Origin: Nageia nagi
Lineage: Eukaryota; Pinophyta
Length of the DNA: 64,000 nucleotides
Direction: 5' to 3'
NCBI GenBank assembly: GCA_050084985.1
Contig: JBITNC010000001.1
Coordinates: 200,942,001 to 201,006,000, forward strand
Made by a program: the position numbers and the translations under genes. Shown here piece after piece: positions 1 to 12,631 of this stretch (its first letter is position 1; each line of letters starts with the position of its first letter). The notes under the pieces are model-generated. The model ran no database searches, was not told the DNA's origin, and saw only the letters and a program-made list of their open reading frames with translations.

Positions 1-59
1 GTTCTAAACTTATAGGGCAAGAAAATTACATTGATTTGATGATCATTTTATATTCCTAA

Positions 60-350
60 GGAATTATAGATGCTTGTAACCTAAATGATTGTGAGCACTC
101 ATCACCTAAACATTATTGATGCTTATCATCTAAATATTACAAATGCTCATCACCTAAAGATTATAGATGCTCATCGCCTAAAAATTTGTATATGCTTATC
201 ACCTATAGATTGTAGATGCTCATAATCTAAGTTATGCATATTCTCATCACTTAAGGGTTGTAAATGATCATCACCTAAGGATTGGAGATGCTCATCATCA
301 TAAGGTTATAGACACTCATCACCTTAATATTTCATATGCTCATCACTTTC
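60..350. repeat. ~29-bp degenerate tandem repeat
   Basis: About ten imperfect copies of a unit reading roughly GATGCTCATCACCTAAAGATT follow one another, each 27-31 bases, with scattered transitions. No reading frame is kept. Tat-type elements often carry such arrays upstream of the 3' LTR, so this may be the 3' untranslated part of an element that begins left of the window. That is inference only. Confidence 0.75.
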
Positions 351-369
351 TAAAGCTCATAAATTTTTT

Positions 370-610
370 ATAGGTCTTAAATCAATTTAAATGATATACC
401 ATTAGATGGATCTAAAAAATGCCTTTAAAATAAGTGGTCACATGACCTCTTTTGAGTAAGAAATGAGTCATAAAAGGTTAAAAATGCAAATGATCATGTA
501 CAGTAAAATCTAAATGATTATTAGTAAAAATATGCTAATGATCATTTGCATTTTTTATAGATAACCATTTGTATTTTTTACCTTTTAATGATGTATTTTT
601 ATCAATTTTT
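370..610. mobile_element. Foldback (MITE-like) element, copy 1, right arm truncated
   Basis: The left arm begins near ATCAATTTAAATGATATACC, continues through AAGTGGTCACATGACC and AATGAGTCAT, and reaches a centre where ATGATCATTTGCAT motifs face each other. The right arm is short and merges into copy 2. It shares its left arm with the two neighbouring copies and has no coding capacity. Confidence 0.6.
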
Positions 611-930
611 ATAGCCCATAATCAATTTAAATGATATACCATTGGATAAATCTCAAAAACACCTTTAAAATGTGTGGTCATAAAACCCCTTTTAAGTAAA
701 GAATAAGTCATCAAAGGTAAAACATGTAGATGATCATTTGCAATAAAATGCAAATGATCATTAGCATATTTTTACTAATGATCATTACATTTTACTGTAT
801 ATGATCATCTACATTTTTTTACCTTTGATGACTCATTCTTTACTCAAAAGGCATTTTGTGACCACTCATTTTAAAGGTTTTATATATATATATCCAATGG
901 TATATCATCTAAATCAATTGTAAGAACTAT
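611..930. mobile_element. Foldback (MITE-like) element, copy 2, best preserved
   Basis: This is a ~320-base near-perfect palindrome. The left arm (AATGATATACCATTGGAT, then AAAGAATAAGTCATCAAAGG) is repeated as its reverse complement in the right arm (CCTTTGATGACTCATTCTTT, then ATCCAATGGTATATCAT). The centre holds repeated ATGATCATT. It is non-coding and could form a long hairpin. The structure fits a foldback MITE or a small-RNA-producing inverted repeat. The mobilising transposase family cannot be told, because no clear target duplication separates the adjacent copies. Confidence 0.7.
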
Positions 931-1000
931 AAAAAACATTATGGCCTTTAGAAAGTGATTGATTTATTTTTTTATCAATTTTATAGCTCATAACATTTTT

Positions 1001-1300
1001 TACAAGTCTTCAATCAATTTAAATGATATACCATTGTATAGATATTGAAAAGACCTTTAAAATGAGTGTTCACATGATCCCTTTGAGCAAGTAATGAGTC
1101 ATCAAAGGTAAAAAATGTAGATGGTTAACTATAGTAAAATGCAGATGATCATTAGCATATATTTATACTAATGATCATCTATATTTTTAGCCTTTGATGA
1201 CTCATTCCTTTCTCAAAATGGATCATGTGATAACTCATTTTAAAGTATTTTCAAGATATATCAATTGGCCTATCATTTACATGGATATGAGACCTATAAA
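1001..1300. mobile_element. Foldback (MITE-like) element, copy 3
   Basis: It has the same arms as the previous element: AATGATATACCATTG on the left, and TTTGATGACTCATTCCTTTC then TATCATTTACAT on the right, with central TGATCATTAGCAT and TAATGATCATC. The arms are more diverged than in copy 2. The three copies lie head to tail within about 1 kb, which suggests local duplication or insertion into one another. Confidence 0.65.
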
Positions 1301-2690
1301 AAATATTATGGGATTTAGAAAGTAAATACAATCATATATTTTTTTTTAAGATGATTATATGCATCTTAACTTATTGAGATGATCATATTTAATTACTTTA
1401 AGATGTCTGAAGGTATTTTTAAATGGTAGTGTATAGTTATATTTATATGCCTATAATAAAGTAAATATCAATATAATATCAACAACACTTTACAATTTAT
1501 TTTTAAAAAAAATATTTATTAGGCCATTTACTCTACATGATTTTTGAACATTTTTGTTATGACTCTGAATCCAATTCACCATATTTTGAAAATTATTATT
1601 TCACCATCATTCATTATGCATAAAAATGAATGATACATGTACCTCATGATGATGACTAGCATATCATATACATGGTTGGAAAATATTCAAACCAACCATG
1701 TCTTGGAGTCACCTTTGTTGGTTGGGTCTAAACTAACATCCACTATTATTATGTTCATATTTGTTAGTTGAGTTTAAACTAACCATCACCTTTGTATCTC
1801 TTTATGATCCCATGTTACATATAGGAATGAGGCTTGTACCTCATGATGATGTTGGCATGTCTTTTATATATCTAATAATGGGGCATGGACCTCATTATGA
1901 TGTATGATATCCTTTATAATCTCCTTATTGGTTAGGATATTAACAATCATAGCTTGATTTATGATCATATTTTGCATCTAGAATGGCATCTACCTATGTG
2001 ATGAATCATATCTGGTTATGATCTTGCATATCGCATCTAGGAATAGGATATGTACTCCATGATGATGTTGATACACCTTGCTATGATCTTGTATGTATCA
2101 TATAAGAATGAAATATTATTGAGTATTTTTTGATGATATATATCTAATAATAGACTATTTGGAATTCTCAAAATGATGTATGCATATTATATTTATTTCA
2201 TCCTTACTTTTACTTGCTATATCATTTGAGATGAAATGAATGGTTATGATGATTTAATCTTATTATCATTGATATATATTTATGATTTAACCATCACATA
2301 TATGATTGGATTTATGTTTTGTCTCTCTTATATTTTAGGTTATTCTTTACTCGTGGTTGGTTCTACTTCATGCAAGCCATTACATCTCACAAACAAGGTA
2401 AAGAGGGGATAATATACATTATTAATCCTTGATTACTTGGATAGCTCACAAACTAAACTAGGAAAATATTAATTTTTTTTTCTCTTTACCTTTACTTCCT
2501 TTAAAGCATAGTTTCACTTCAAGATTCATTCTCATTATACTTGCAAATTGGGGTATCTATTAACACCTTATAAAAGTGATCCCCTTAACATGGTCCCACT
2601 TAGATGTGATTTAACACACACATTTTAATCATATTTTACATTATTATCACATATTTATAAGGTTCCATTCTTATGTTTTATGTTAGGTAC
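1301..2690. other. No gene seen; decayed repeats and a candidate 3' end of an upstream element
   Basis: No coding sequence is recognisable. Between about 1620 and 2110 a degenerate unit containing AGGAATGAGGCTTGTACCTCATGATGATG recurs in fragments of this phrase (near 1625, 1825, 1880 and 2040). At 2395-2412 a purine run (AAGGTAAAGAGGGGATAA) resembles the polypurine tracts of elements B and C further on. The 2413-2690 segment could therefore be the start of a 3' LTR with TG decayed to TA. Its partner would lie outside the window, so this is weak. Confidence 0.35.
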
Positions 2691-2695
2691 ATTGG

Positions 2696-3228
2696 TGTAA
2701 TGCATCCATTTTTTATCATTAACCAGAACCTTGAATTTTAGACCTAATTATTTTTATTTAGTTTAGAACTTGATATTCTAGGAATAAACCAAGTGATCCC
2801 ATATGAGTTTAATAATGTTACTAGCTAGTTCAACACTCACATGGAAATATTGGTTAATAACCTAGGGTAACCAACCTTGATAAACTTTTATGGTGTTCAC
2901 TCCTCAACACTCATTCTGTTGAGAAGATGCATTAAAAGTAACCTCACCATTCCTATTCCACATCCCATGTGTAATAGGATTTTTGGTCATAGCATAGTGG
3001 TTTTATACTTGAGGACCATACCACCTAAGAGATTGCACTTCCACTAAGTTAACAATGCCACCTGATGATAACTCTCCATCTCATAGGAGAAGATAGTTTG
3101 TCCTAGGCAAACTTCCATATGAATGGATAGCATCACCTATTGAATAATCATCATACCACTATTTGCTAATTGTAAGTGTTATGACTAATAGTTACCCTCA
3201 CTCAGTAATAGTAGTTTTTTATTGCTAT
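2696..3228 (-). repeat. Element A 3' LTR (left copy)
   Basis: It starts TGTAATGCATCC and shares long stretches with 11450-11948, for example CTTGATATTCTAGGAATAAA, AAGTAACCTCACCATTCCTA and GCCACCTGATGATAACTCTC. The similarity ends at ATTGCTAT. Differences are mostly transitions plus small indels, indicating an old insertion. The C-rich TATCCCCACC just inside could be the complement of a worn polypurine tract. Confidence 0.8.
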
Positions 3229-4794
3229 CCCCACCTGACTCATCTGTTGGAGGATATGAGTCATTAGCCTACCCATAACTATTGGCTAAGCTCACCATGT
3301 GGTCCAACATCCTCATCCCCATAACTTGGGGAGCCATGGATATTAAATAATATCTTCAAATAGTTTTTTAGTTTAATTTATTATTAAATGTGTTGAAAAA
3401 AAGAACCACCTATGGTCTACTAACCATAAAATAATATTTCTAAATAGGGAAGAGGGTGTAAGACACCTTAGACAAACAAGACCTAGAGTTTAACACCATT
3501 CATCTTTGTCCAAATGCTTTACATCAAAATTTTTGGTTATAGGCTTACTTAGGAAGTCTCTTGATTCTATTTTTATCATATGCATTATATCACATATATG
3601 GATCTAATTTTTAAATGTCTCCATGCATACAAAAAGTAGTAAACCATGAGGTAAGGTCTAGCCATTATTGTTACAAAAGTAATGCAGTGCTAATTGGTCC
3701 TCACATAAGAAATATAGCTTTTTTTTGTCATTTAGTAGGGTAGGTTTACTTGGTAAAGCTTCTCCATCATTTTCTTGCATTCATTCCAAAGGAACCCAAA
3801 CAACCCATCCCATTTACACCTAATTTGATCCTAAGAGTCCCTAAAATATCCTAAATACTACTAAATTATCTTTTAGAACCCTAATTATAAATTAAGATTA
3901 TCTTCTAATCAATTTACTTCTTTAAAAATATTGTTAAAATTATTTACTTTATCAATTTGTAATACTCATTAATCATTTTCATAAAAAAAAATAAAAATTT
4001 CTACTCCTAGTAATCCATATAATCAATACTAATTGTAGTATTTGATAACCATAATTAAAAGAAAGCTCATTAAATCATAATGCTAATATTATTCTAAAAA
4101 TTATATATATAAAAGGTAATTCAAATATAATACAACCCATTTAATCACTAATATAATATTTTTGAAAAATCATACTATTTCATATCCAATGAGTTTGTAA
4201 TTGATATTTGTTCATGTCATAATGGTTTTGACTGTTGTATCAACCATCAAACATCTCCATTGATCTTCATGCAATAAGCATCAAATATTCCTTGAAGCTT
4301 GGTCAGGGGATCGAGTATTAGGAGGGAGGAGGATTAGGACAACCTTTTTAAAACTTGACCATTATGCAAATGAATTTAACTATAGACCTCAGGTGAAATT
4401 ATCTCATTTCCTTTGTCAATGTACATTAATCCATTATTTATTTACCCTATAATTAATCTATATTAAATAATTAAATCATTCATACTAAGGTCTTGGATAC
4501 CTTAATAATTAATTTATGCAATTGGTACCATATGAATTATTTTACTAAATATTATACCAATATCATAATCTCAAAACCATAATTTATTTAATAAAAGATT
4601 CTAAAGAGTTCTTTAATTACTTATTAAAAATATTAAACATAACTTATCACCTCATTAGATACTAATTAGTTTAATTGACAAACTTAGATAATAACAAGCA
4701 AATATATTTTTATTAATTCATCTTTCCCTACTTTCACATGAATTTGACAATATTTCTTTACTAATATGATAAACATATTTATACTTTAATAAAA
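3229..4794. other. Element A 3' untranslated region, no gene seen
   Basis: This AT-rich sequence between the left LTR and the 299-bp array has no recognisable reading frame. A phrase near 3400 (ACCACCTATGGTCTACTAACC) weakly recalls the palindromic repeat upstream of the PMD gene of element C, but it occurs once only. Confidence 0.4.
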
Positions 4795-5690
4795 TTCATG
4801 TCAAAATAAATTCATTAAACTCTAGCTAAAGGTATAAGAAAAAATATTTGACTAGTCTCCTTAAAATATTATAATACAATTTGTACATGAAATTTTCCAC
4901 CCGTACATCTAAATAAAAAGAGAATAACAAAAGAAAATCCCACTCTTTTACTTTTTAAAGAAAAAAACATGGTACTAACTTTTAAATAAAATAACCACTG
5001 TCTCTTCAAATGATACAACATTTCTAATAACAATTAATTCTATGAAACTTTATCAAACATTATGATAAACATAATATTAAGAATTTAATAAAATTTATGT
5101 CAAAATAAATTCATTAAACTCTAGCTAAAGGCATAAGGAGAAATATTTGACTAGTCTCTTTAAAATATCATAATACAAATTGTAGTGAAATTTTCCACCC
5201 CTACATCTAAATAAATGGGATATAACAAAATAAAATTCAACTCCTTTACTTTTTAAAGAAAAATACATGGTACTAACCTTTAAATAAAATAACCACTATG
5301 TCTCTTCAAATGGTACAACACCTCTAACAACAATTAATTCTATGCAACTTTATCAAACATTATGATAAACATCATATTAGGAATTTATTAAAATTCATGT
5401 CAAAATAAATGTATTAAACTCTAGCTAAAGGCATTAGGAGAAATATTTGACTAGTCTTCTTAAAATATTATAAAATACATAGTACAATTTGTACATGAAA
5501 GTTTTTATTCCTACATCTAAATAAAAAGAGAATAACAAAAGAAAATCCCACTTCTTTACTTTTTAAAGGAAAAGACATGGTAACAACCTTTAAATAAAAT
5601 AACCATTGTCTCTTCAAATGGTTGAACACTTTTAACAATAATTAATTCTATGAAGCTTTACCAAACATTATGATAAACATCATATTAAAT
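4795..5690. repeat. Three tandem copies of a ~299-bp unit inside element A
   Basis: Each unit begins near TTCATGTCAAAATAAATTC and passes through AACTCTAGCTAAAGGCAT, TATTTGACTAGTC, CATCTAAATAAA and CAAACATTATGATAAACAT. Copies start near 4795, 5094 and 5394. The array lies between the integrase end and the 3' LTR of element A, the usual place for retroelement-borne satellite seeds. It has no coding potential. Confidence 0.85.
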
Positions 5691-6779
5691 ATCTCAAAAT
5701 GGGCTACCTTAATTAGAAAAAAAAATGTAAAAGAATGCACTTTGACTTGAAGAGGGAAGAGAGACTTCTTTCCTTCATGTAACTCTGAACTAAGCTTGAT
5801 AATAACAAGAATGAAATAATAAAATATAGGTAGGTAGGTGTTTTGCTAAAGGTTCTACCTCTTTATTTATAGCCAAGGAGGTCCAAGTGTACATCCCCTC
5901 ACACTTTTAATAATTTTTGAGGTAGGTTTGCTTAAAGTTGTTGATGATTGAAATGGTATTAAATACATTGGATCCTTTTTTATTAACTAAAAACTTAGTT
6001 CCAACTATTATTCACACCTAATACAAGAAAATAAAATAAAGTAGGGTCATTACTCTATTATTTTCCTACCCATTAAATATCTTGTAACACCACAAGGAGA
6101 CCTTAGTCTTTTTCTAATAGTATTTTTACTATTAGCCCTATGTGGCAATAATATGGGCACTCATATCAAATTTTACCTTATAAAAATTATTTTAAAAATT
6201 TTAAAATTTAAAGAAGGTATATTCTTTTTTCCCTCAATTTCAAATTCAAATTTTAAAAATACAAAACAAGGGAAAGACAACTTTACTTGCAATGCTTGCC
6301 TCATCCTGTAGAGTAAGAATAATCCAAACATTTTTGCAAATACAATTTCATAAAGAAATCAATAGTCATAGCAATCATTCTACATGAAACTACATGATTT
6401 ATGATGTTTATAAGGTGTGTCAATGATTCAATACCAATCATTTCCTTCTCTTACCCTTCCATTCCTATCACTAATTCACCTTTGGTCCTTAGGGTCTTTG
6501 GATCACTTCTCCATGTCAAGGTGACCTATGTCAAAACATCTCAAAGCTAGAGTCAAATTTTCACAAATGATACATATTCCCTTATCAAAATTTTCATTAC
6601 CATAGCATTATTCAAACATAATCCATTCTTATCCTTAATGATACTGAAGATCAAATAGTGTCTTGAGGTGGTTCATGACATACACCCCCCTTTAAAAAGG
6701 AACACAATCCTCTATGTTCTTAATTATAAATATAAGCTTAATAAATGTTTCACATAGTTAGACAAAAAAATATGGGAAT
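5691..6779. other. Element A, region between tandem array and chromodomain, no gene seen
   Basis: This low-GC sequence is probably the 3' untranslated part of element A. It contains short A/T-rich runs and no frame longer than chance. The phrase TACACCCCCCTTTAAAAAGG near 6680 is, on the minus strand, a purine-rich tract (CCTTTTTAAAGGGGGG) just downstream of the chromodomain. It could be the true or a former polypurine tract. Confidence 0.35.
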
Positions 6780-7990
6780 TGTCTTTTCATAATAGATATA
6801 TCTTCCTATGTGGAAGATGATTTAGAATACTTTTTCCATTGGACTAGATATTCATTAATTTCTCTATTTCTCAACCTTCTATTTCTAAAATATGAGATCT
6901 TGTTATGAAGTATTTCAATTGCATGAGGGTCCAAAATCTACAAATTAGATAAATCTAAAATATGAGAAGGGTCAGCAACATACTTTTGTAACAAGGAGAC
7001 ATGAAATACATCATGCATTTTGAATAAACTTGTTGGCAAGGCAAGTTTGTAGGCTACTAGAATCATCTTTTCCATAATCTCAAAAGGAACAACAAATCAA
7101 GGATCTAATTTAGTTAACTTTATGGCACTTTTCATGGGTCAAACTTGTAAAAAGACCTTTTCACCCACAACAAATTCTTGAGGAGTTATGTTTAGATAGG
7201 CATAATTCTTTTGTTAGATTAGCATTCGATCCTCCCAATTATCTCAATTCAAAGGAGTTATGCATCTCCTTCCATATAGTGCTTCAAAAGGAACCATTCT
7301 TAAAGATGAATAATAGCCATCATTGTATGCGAACTCAACCAAATAAAGATAACCTTCCCATTCCATGCAATACATTCTAAGCATATCCTTGAGAAATCTA
7401 TTTACTCATTCTATCTTTCCATCTATCTTAGGATGATAAGCTGAGCTCATATTCAACTTTGTACCTAATACCTTATGTAATGATTTCCAAAATATAGAAG
7501 TGAATTTAGAATCCTTGTCTAAGATTATTACTTTAGGAAATTCATGTAGTCTAAATATTTCATGTGCAAAATTATTAGCTGCTGCAAGGGCATTATCTAT
7601 GGTGTTACCAAGTATAAAATGAGCAACCTTTGTTAACTTATCAACCACAACCAATATGGAGTCATGATGAAATATAGTTTTTGAAAAACCAACTATAAAA
7701 TCCATTGAAATTACCATTTCTATGTTAGAATATCATGGAGATACAGATATCCACTTGGATGTTGATGTTTCACTTTCACATTCTAACATTCTAAGTATCT
7801 TGCCATAAACCCTACTATATCCTTCTTCATTCCATCCTAGTAGAATTTTTATTTCATCTTCTCTCATCTTCATACCTATTGAATGTGCTACATATGGAGG
7901 ATGATGAGCTTTTTGTAGGATTAAATTTCTTAAATCTCCTTCTTCTAGGATGACTAATCAATCTCCAAAATACAAAATTCCATCTTTTTT
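6780..7990 (-). pseudogene. Element A integrase with chromodomain, decayed
   Basis: Integrase would insert the element cDNA into the host chromosome, and the chromodomain would steer it to chromatin. The minus-strand frame at 7406-7717 is open for 103 codons. It shows the core pattern around the first catalytic Asp (SMDFIVGF), then VVVDKLTKVAHFI, the second Asp (LDKDSKFTSIFWKSL; usually SDRD) and NMSSAYHPKIDGKIE with the catalytic Glu. Downstream, near 7000, the C-terminal phrase before the chromodomain reads like the family's HDVFHVSLL. At about 6790-6900 the phrase EINEYLVQWKKYSKSSST is a chromodomain core, with its Trp lost to a stop. Frameshifts and stops separate these parts. Confidence 0.8.
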
Positions 7991-8099
7991 AGCAAATTAT
8001 TGAGATGAAGGATTACTTTTATTTATCATTTTCCTAATAGATTGATAATATAGATCCTTTTGTTGTAAGATTTTCACTTGTTCAAACAAGTTAAACTGG

Positions 8100-9400
8100 C
8101 TTTTTGTTATGATATTTACATATCTTCTTTGACTTAATGCATCTACCATTTTATTTTCTTTACCCTTGATATACTCAATATCAAAATCATATTCTGTGAG
8201 GAATTCAATCCAGGACCTTTGCCTAGCATTTAAGTTAGGCTATGTGAATAAGTACTTTAATTTTGATGGTCCATTTCCAATTTGAAAGGTTTTTCTAACA
8301 AGTAATGCCTCTACATATTAAGTGCATGCACTACAACTGCTAGGTCAAGATCATGTGTAGCATAATTCAACTCATGTGGCTTTAACTTTTTGGATTCATA
8401 TGTTATAATATTTTCATTTTATGATAGTACTCCACCTAAACCCTCTAATGATACATCTATACATACTATAAAGTCATTATGGGGGTCAAGGATAGTGAGA
8501 ACTAATGCAAAGGTAAGTTTTTCCTTCATGGTTGTGAAAGCTTTTTCACACTTCTCATTCCATTTAAACACTTTATTTTTCTTCTGTAGGTTGGTGATAG
8601 GATTGGCTATACTTGAGAAGTTCTTAATAAATCTTCTATAATATCTAGTTAATCCCATGAAAATTCTTACTTCAATCACATTTGTTGGCATAGACCAATT
8701 ATTACTTCTACCTTTTTAGGGTCAACTGAGATTCCTTTAGCAAAAATAATATAACTTAAGTACTGAATATTAAAAATATAGAAATCACACTTAGATAATT
8801 TATCATATAGTTGATGTCATCTCAAAACCTCTAATGCTAATTTCAAATGATGGTTTTTCTCCTTCTTATTTCTTTAATATATGAGAATATCATCTAAAAA
8901 GACTAACATATTATCTAAGTATTCCTGATAAATATTGTTCATCAGATTCATGAATGTTGCAAGAGCATTCTTTAGCCAAATGATAAGACTAAAAATTCAT
9001 AATTTCCATATCAAGTATTGAATGTTATCTTATGGGTATCTAATTCTTTTATCCTCAACTAGTGGTAACCTAATCTTAAGTCTACCTTGTAAAAGATAGC
9101 AACATCTTAGAGCTAGTCAAACAAGTCATCAATCCTAGGTAGAGGATACCTATTCTTGATGGTGATCTTGTTCAACATCTTGTAGTCATTACATAATCTT
9201 AGTGTTACATCCTTCTTTTTGATAAAAAATACAAGATCTCTCTAAGGTGATACACTAGGGTTTATCAACCCTTTCTCCAAAAGATCTTGTAATTATAACT
9301 CCTACATCTCAATGGTTTTCATTCTATAGGGAGTTTTAGATATAGGCTCAGCTCCTAGCACTAGATCTATTGAGAAGTCAAATTCTCATTTTAGGGGTAG
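8100..9400 (-). pseudogene. Element A reverse transcriptase and RNase H, decayed
   Basis: This is the polymerase that copies element RNA into cDNA. Reading the minus strand from about 9390 down gives [38 protein letters not shown] and [18 protein letters not shown] (RT fingers). The palm follows (FLDDILIY-type catalytic motif near 8890), broken by stops. The stretch 8419-8691 is open for 90 codons and holds the RT connection: FMGLTRYYRRFIKNFSSIA, then EKCEKAFTTMKEKLT and the start of RNase H (CIDVSLEGLGGVLS; the family's usual text is DASDxGxGAVL). The order and text are typical of chromoviruses. Confidence 0.85.
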
Positions 9401-9769
9401 ATTTGGTAGTTCCTTGGGAAATACATCCTTATATTTTCTCAACAATGGATACTTGTTTAACATTTCTACATCTTTATCCTCTTCTTCCACTTAATTCACC
9501 TTAATTGCAAAGATCATTTACCTTTTTCTAATACTTCTTTTCATTTACATAGTTGTGATCAAGTAGGGTTCAAATGGTCCTTGATCACTAAATACCTTGT
9601 ATTAGTTTTGGGATAAATTGGTGGATTCAACCCATCTCTCCTAAAAATTGATCAAGGCCTTATATGCCATTAACCAATCCATTCCTAGGATAATATCATA
9701 GGAATCTAAGGGAACCACTTATAAATCCCACATAATAAACCCTATGGGTAACTCGATCTCAACATTTCT

Positions 9770-9900
9770 AAAATATTATTTGATAGAACACTTTTGACCA
9801 GACCCAAACTCTACTTGCCATCCATTTGTCAAAAAATTTGCTGCCTTAATCACGTCTTTAACTAAAGAATTTGAAATGAACCTATCCATTACACCATAAT
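9770..9900 (-). pseudogene. Element A retropepsin (aspartic protease) remnant
   Basis: The minus strand reads ILIDYGVMDRFISNSLVKD, matching the chromoviral protease active-site region (usually D-S/C-G-A-T followed by a phrase such as xxFIS). The residue after the catalytic Asp is now Tyr, one transition from the Cys (TGT>TAT) sometimes found there. Position between gag and RT fits the family order. Confidence 0.7.
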
Positions 9901-9959
9901 CTATTAAAATTGTAAAATATTTGCCAAATATTTACCTAAGATATAAAAAGGTATCATTT

Positions 9960-11430
9960 ATCCTATAAGTTGTCCTTCTCCAATGGTTGCAAATATTTGA
10001 TGCTATCTAAGTGGATCTATTTTCAAGGAAACTAATTTGCATAATGACCTCCACCATAGTTCTAGCACCCATCAAGAGGAGATTTCTTCTATTTAGGAAA
10101 CTTATCTCTCAATGTATTTTGATTGCCTTTTTGCTATTTGTTATCTCTCAATGTATTATCAAGAGGAGATTTTTATTTCTAGGATTCTATTGTTGTTTAT
10201 AAAACTACTGATCCTTCCTTAAAAAATTCTTCTTCTTAAATTCTTTATTCTCAAATGATCTTTTATCAAATTTAGAGTGATTTCTATCCTTGAAATCATG
10301 ATTATTTTTCTTATTACTTATTTGCTATTCTTGATGCTCAGGACTATGATTCTTTTGGTGGATTTCCTTATCTTTTTGATCTAGAAGTTTGTAGTTTACA
10401 AAGGTCTTTTTGATTTCCAAGTTACTTTCTTCCCTTTTTACAAGATCATAAGCTTCTTCAAGTATCTTAGGATTCAAGACATTTACTATAGTTTTGATCT
10501 TAGGATCTAACCCTACAAGGAATCTATGGACCTTTAGATGATTCTAATTTTTTGGGATGTACTTAATTTAATAAGTTTAACAAATCTTTGGTGATAACTT
10601 TGAAAACTCATAGACCCTTGCTAAAAATTATAGTACTCTTCATACTTTTTATCATAATATACCTAAGGAATGTATCTTTTTTGAAATGCTATAGTAAATT
10701 TTGACCATTTTAGGTACTAGATACCATGTTCAATTTTGTATGCATTCCACCATTCTAAAGCAACATCTTGAAAGTTTTAGGTATCCCACATGGTCTTTGT
10801 GTCATTGAGAAATATGTTTCAACCTCGTCTAATCACACTTTTGCATGCTTACCTTTAAAATTTCCATTAAACTTGGGTATCTTGTTTGATTCTTTCCTAA
10901 ATTTGGTTGTTTAGTCTATCTGATCTTACTTATGCTAGAAGGATTAGATCAAATTCTTATCTTGGAGGAACAACTCTTTGACTCAACAAATTATTTATCA
11001 GTTCTTGCTACTCTACCACTTGCTCTTAGAGTCTCATGATGGATTCTTCTCCTCCATTATTTTGATTAGAATGGGTAGAATAACTTTTAGTATTATTTAT
11101 AGGAACTTATCAATTAACAATACTCATTATTCCTCTTCTAGCATTTCATCCCCTAACATTTGCATTTCAATCCCTAACATTTGGACTTTGACCCCTAATA
11201 TTTGCCCTTTAGCCCCTACCATTTATTTGCTTTTAAATGGCATTGGCATTCATGGCAAGGCTATTCATGGTACCTTATCACAAGTTGCCTAAAGCTTTGG
11301 TTACACATCTTGGGAGTTCCATAATCTGATCCAACTAGATGGTATTGTTAATAGGATCATGCATACTCAATATAGACTTCCTAAACTTTTACAACAAAAG
11401 ATTCATGGACCATAGGCATGAAGGTTTGAA
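9960..11430 (-). pseudogene. Element A gag region, heavily decayed
   Basis: This minus-strand stretch lies between the primer site and the protease, where capsid and nucleocapsid belong. No open frame survives. It is assigned mainly by position, with short lysine-rich and Glu-rich phrases on the minus strand around 10200-10450. Plus-strand frames here (10011-10202, 10978-11292) are shadows. The interval 11110-11240 contains a short degenerate repeat (CCCCTAACATTTGxA, four to five times). Confidence 0.5.
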
Positions 11431-11436
11431 CTTGAT

Positions 11437-11448
11437 GCTTTGATACCA
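11437..11448 (-). other. Element A primer-binding site (tRNA-iMet type)
   Basis: The minus strand reads TGGTATCAAAGC, one mismatch from TGGTATCAGAGC, the common plant primer site complementary to initiator tRNA-Met. It sits one base inside the right LTR, fixing the minus orientation of element A. Confidence 0.8.
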
Positions 11449-11449
11449 A

Positions 11450-11948
11450 TGTAATGTATCTACTTATTATAATCAACCAAAACCCTAAATTTTAGATATA
11501 ATTTTTTTTAATTTAGCACTTGATATTCTAGGAATAAAACAAGCAATCCCACATGAGTTTAATAACTCACATAGCAAGATTGGTCAAGAACCCAAGGTAA
11601 CCAACCCTAATAAAATTTTCTAATGTTCATTCCTCAACACTCATCCTATTGATAAGATTCCTCAAAAGTAACCTCACCATTCCTATTCCACATCCTATGT
11701 GCAATAGGCTTTCTAGTCATAAGGTAGTGGTTTTCTACTCAAGGACCATACCACTTGAGAGATCACACTTCCACTAAGTTAGCATTGCCACCTGATGATA
11801 ACTCTCCATCTTATAAGAGAAAATAGTTTTTCCTAGGAAAACTTCTATATGAGCAAATAGCATCACCTATGGAATAATCATCATACCCTTATCTACTAAT
11901 TACTACTAGTTAACCTCACTCAGTAATAGTAGTTTTTTTTATTGCTAT
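11450..11948 (-). repeat. Element A 5' LTR (right copy)
   Basis: It begins TGTAATGTATC, aligns with 2696-3228 and ends at ATTGCTAT. The exact outer edge is uncertain by one or two bases, because the next bases (TGTAGATGCC from 11949) look like the start of a different LTR. Confidence 0.8.
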
Positions 11949-12629
11949 TGTAGATGCCTTGAAATGAACCTTTATGTATTCAATAAATCATTTTAATCCC
12001 TTAATAATGTATCATTTAAAAAGGCATTAAATATGTATAATAAAGGTGTAGGCCATGTATTTGACACTTGTGGCATATACAAGTGGTTATATCCTATAAT
12101 AGAAGCATCCCTATATAAAGGCATTCAAGACATACAAAGATGGATGATGGGATTATCATCAAGAGAAGAATAGATAAGGGGCATATTATAGAAGACCCAA
12201 GGCTTCTATCAACTAAATATCAGATAGAGAATCAAGGATTTCATTATTTACAAAGAAAAACTTTGCAAGGTCTTCTTATCTATAATAAGAAAATCTCTTA
12301 TCTCAAGCATTATTACACTTTTGTTATATTGATAAATCATTTTTTCTCTCATCATTTTATCTTTTTTTGCATCTTTAGTTTTATCCTTAACATGATGTTA
12401 ATGGCTTACTATTACTAGGGTACCAACATCATGCTTATGTAAGTGATATTGCTTGTTCTTGATGTATGCATTTCCTTAATCAATTGAATATGCATATTAA
12501 TGAAATGAACCTATATGCTTAATCATCTATTGTTCATATTTTTCTTTATATCAATAAAGAAATAGACCAAATAGTTCAAGTGTTAATTCCCCTAATTATT
12601 TATATGATTACATTATTTATGATCTACAT
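11949..12629 (+). repeat. Element B 5' LTR (candidate)
   Basis: It begins TGTAGATGCCTTGAAATGAA, and the first ~65 bases match the LTR start at 20440 (both continue with TTTATGTATT and AATCATTTTAATCCCTTA). A TATA-like CTATATAAAGG lies near 12111. Beyond the first 65 bases the two LTRs do not align, so pairing them as ends of one element is uncertain. The right end is placed just before the candidate primer site. Confidence 0.5.
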
Positions 12630-12631
12630 CT

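Larger units (their letters stand above)
2696..11948 (-). mobile_element. Element A: Ty3/gypsy chromovirus, full-length but decayed
   Basis: Two related ~0.5-kb terminal repeats bound a minus-strand internal domain. In transcription order this holds a tRNA-iMet-type primer site, gag, retropepsin, RT, RNase H, integrase and a chromodomain-like motif. Gene order and the RT text ([18 protein letters not shown]) are those of plant chromoviruses. All genes carry many stops. The 5 bases left of the element (ATTGG) and right of it (ATTGT) match at four of five positions, so a target duplication is possible but not clean. The right end abuts the LTR-like start of element B. Confidence 0.8.

Noticed and set aside
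2395-2690. Firm call of a fourth Tat-like element ending here
   Set aside because: Only a purine tract and a TATACA start support it. The LTR start does not align with those of B, C or D, and its partner is outside the window.
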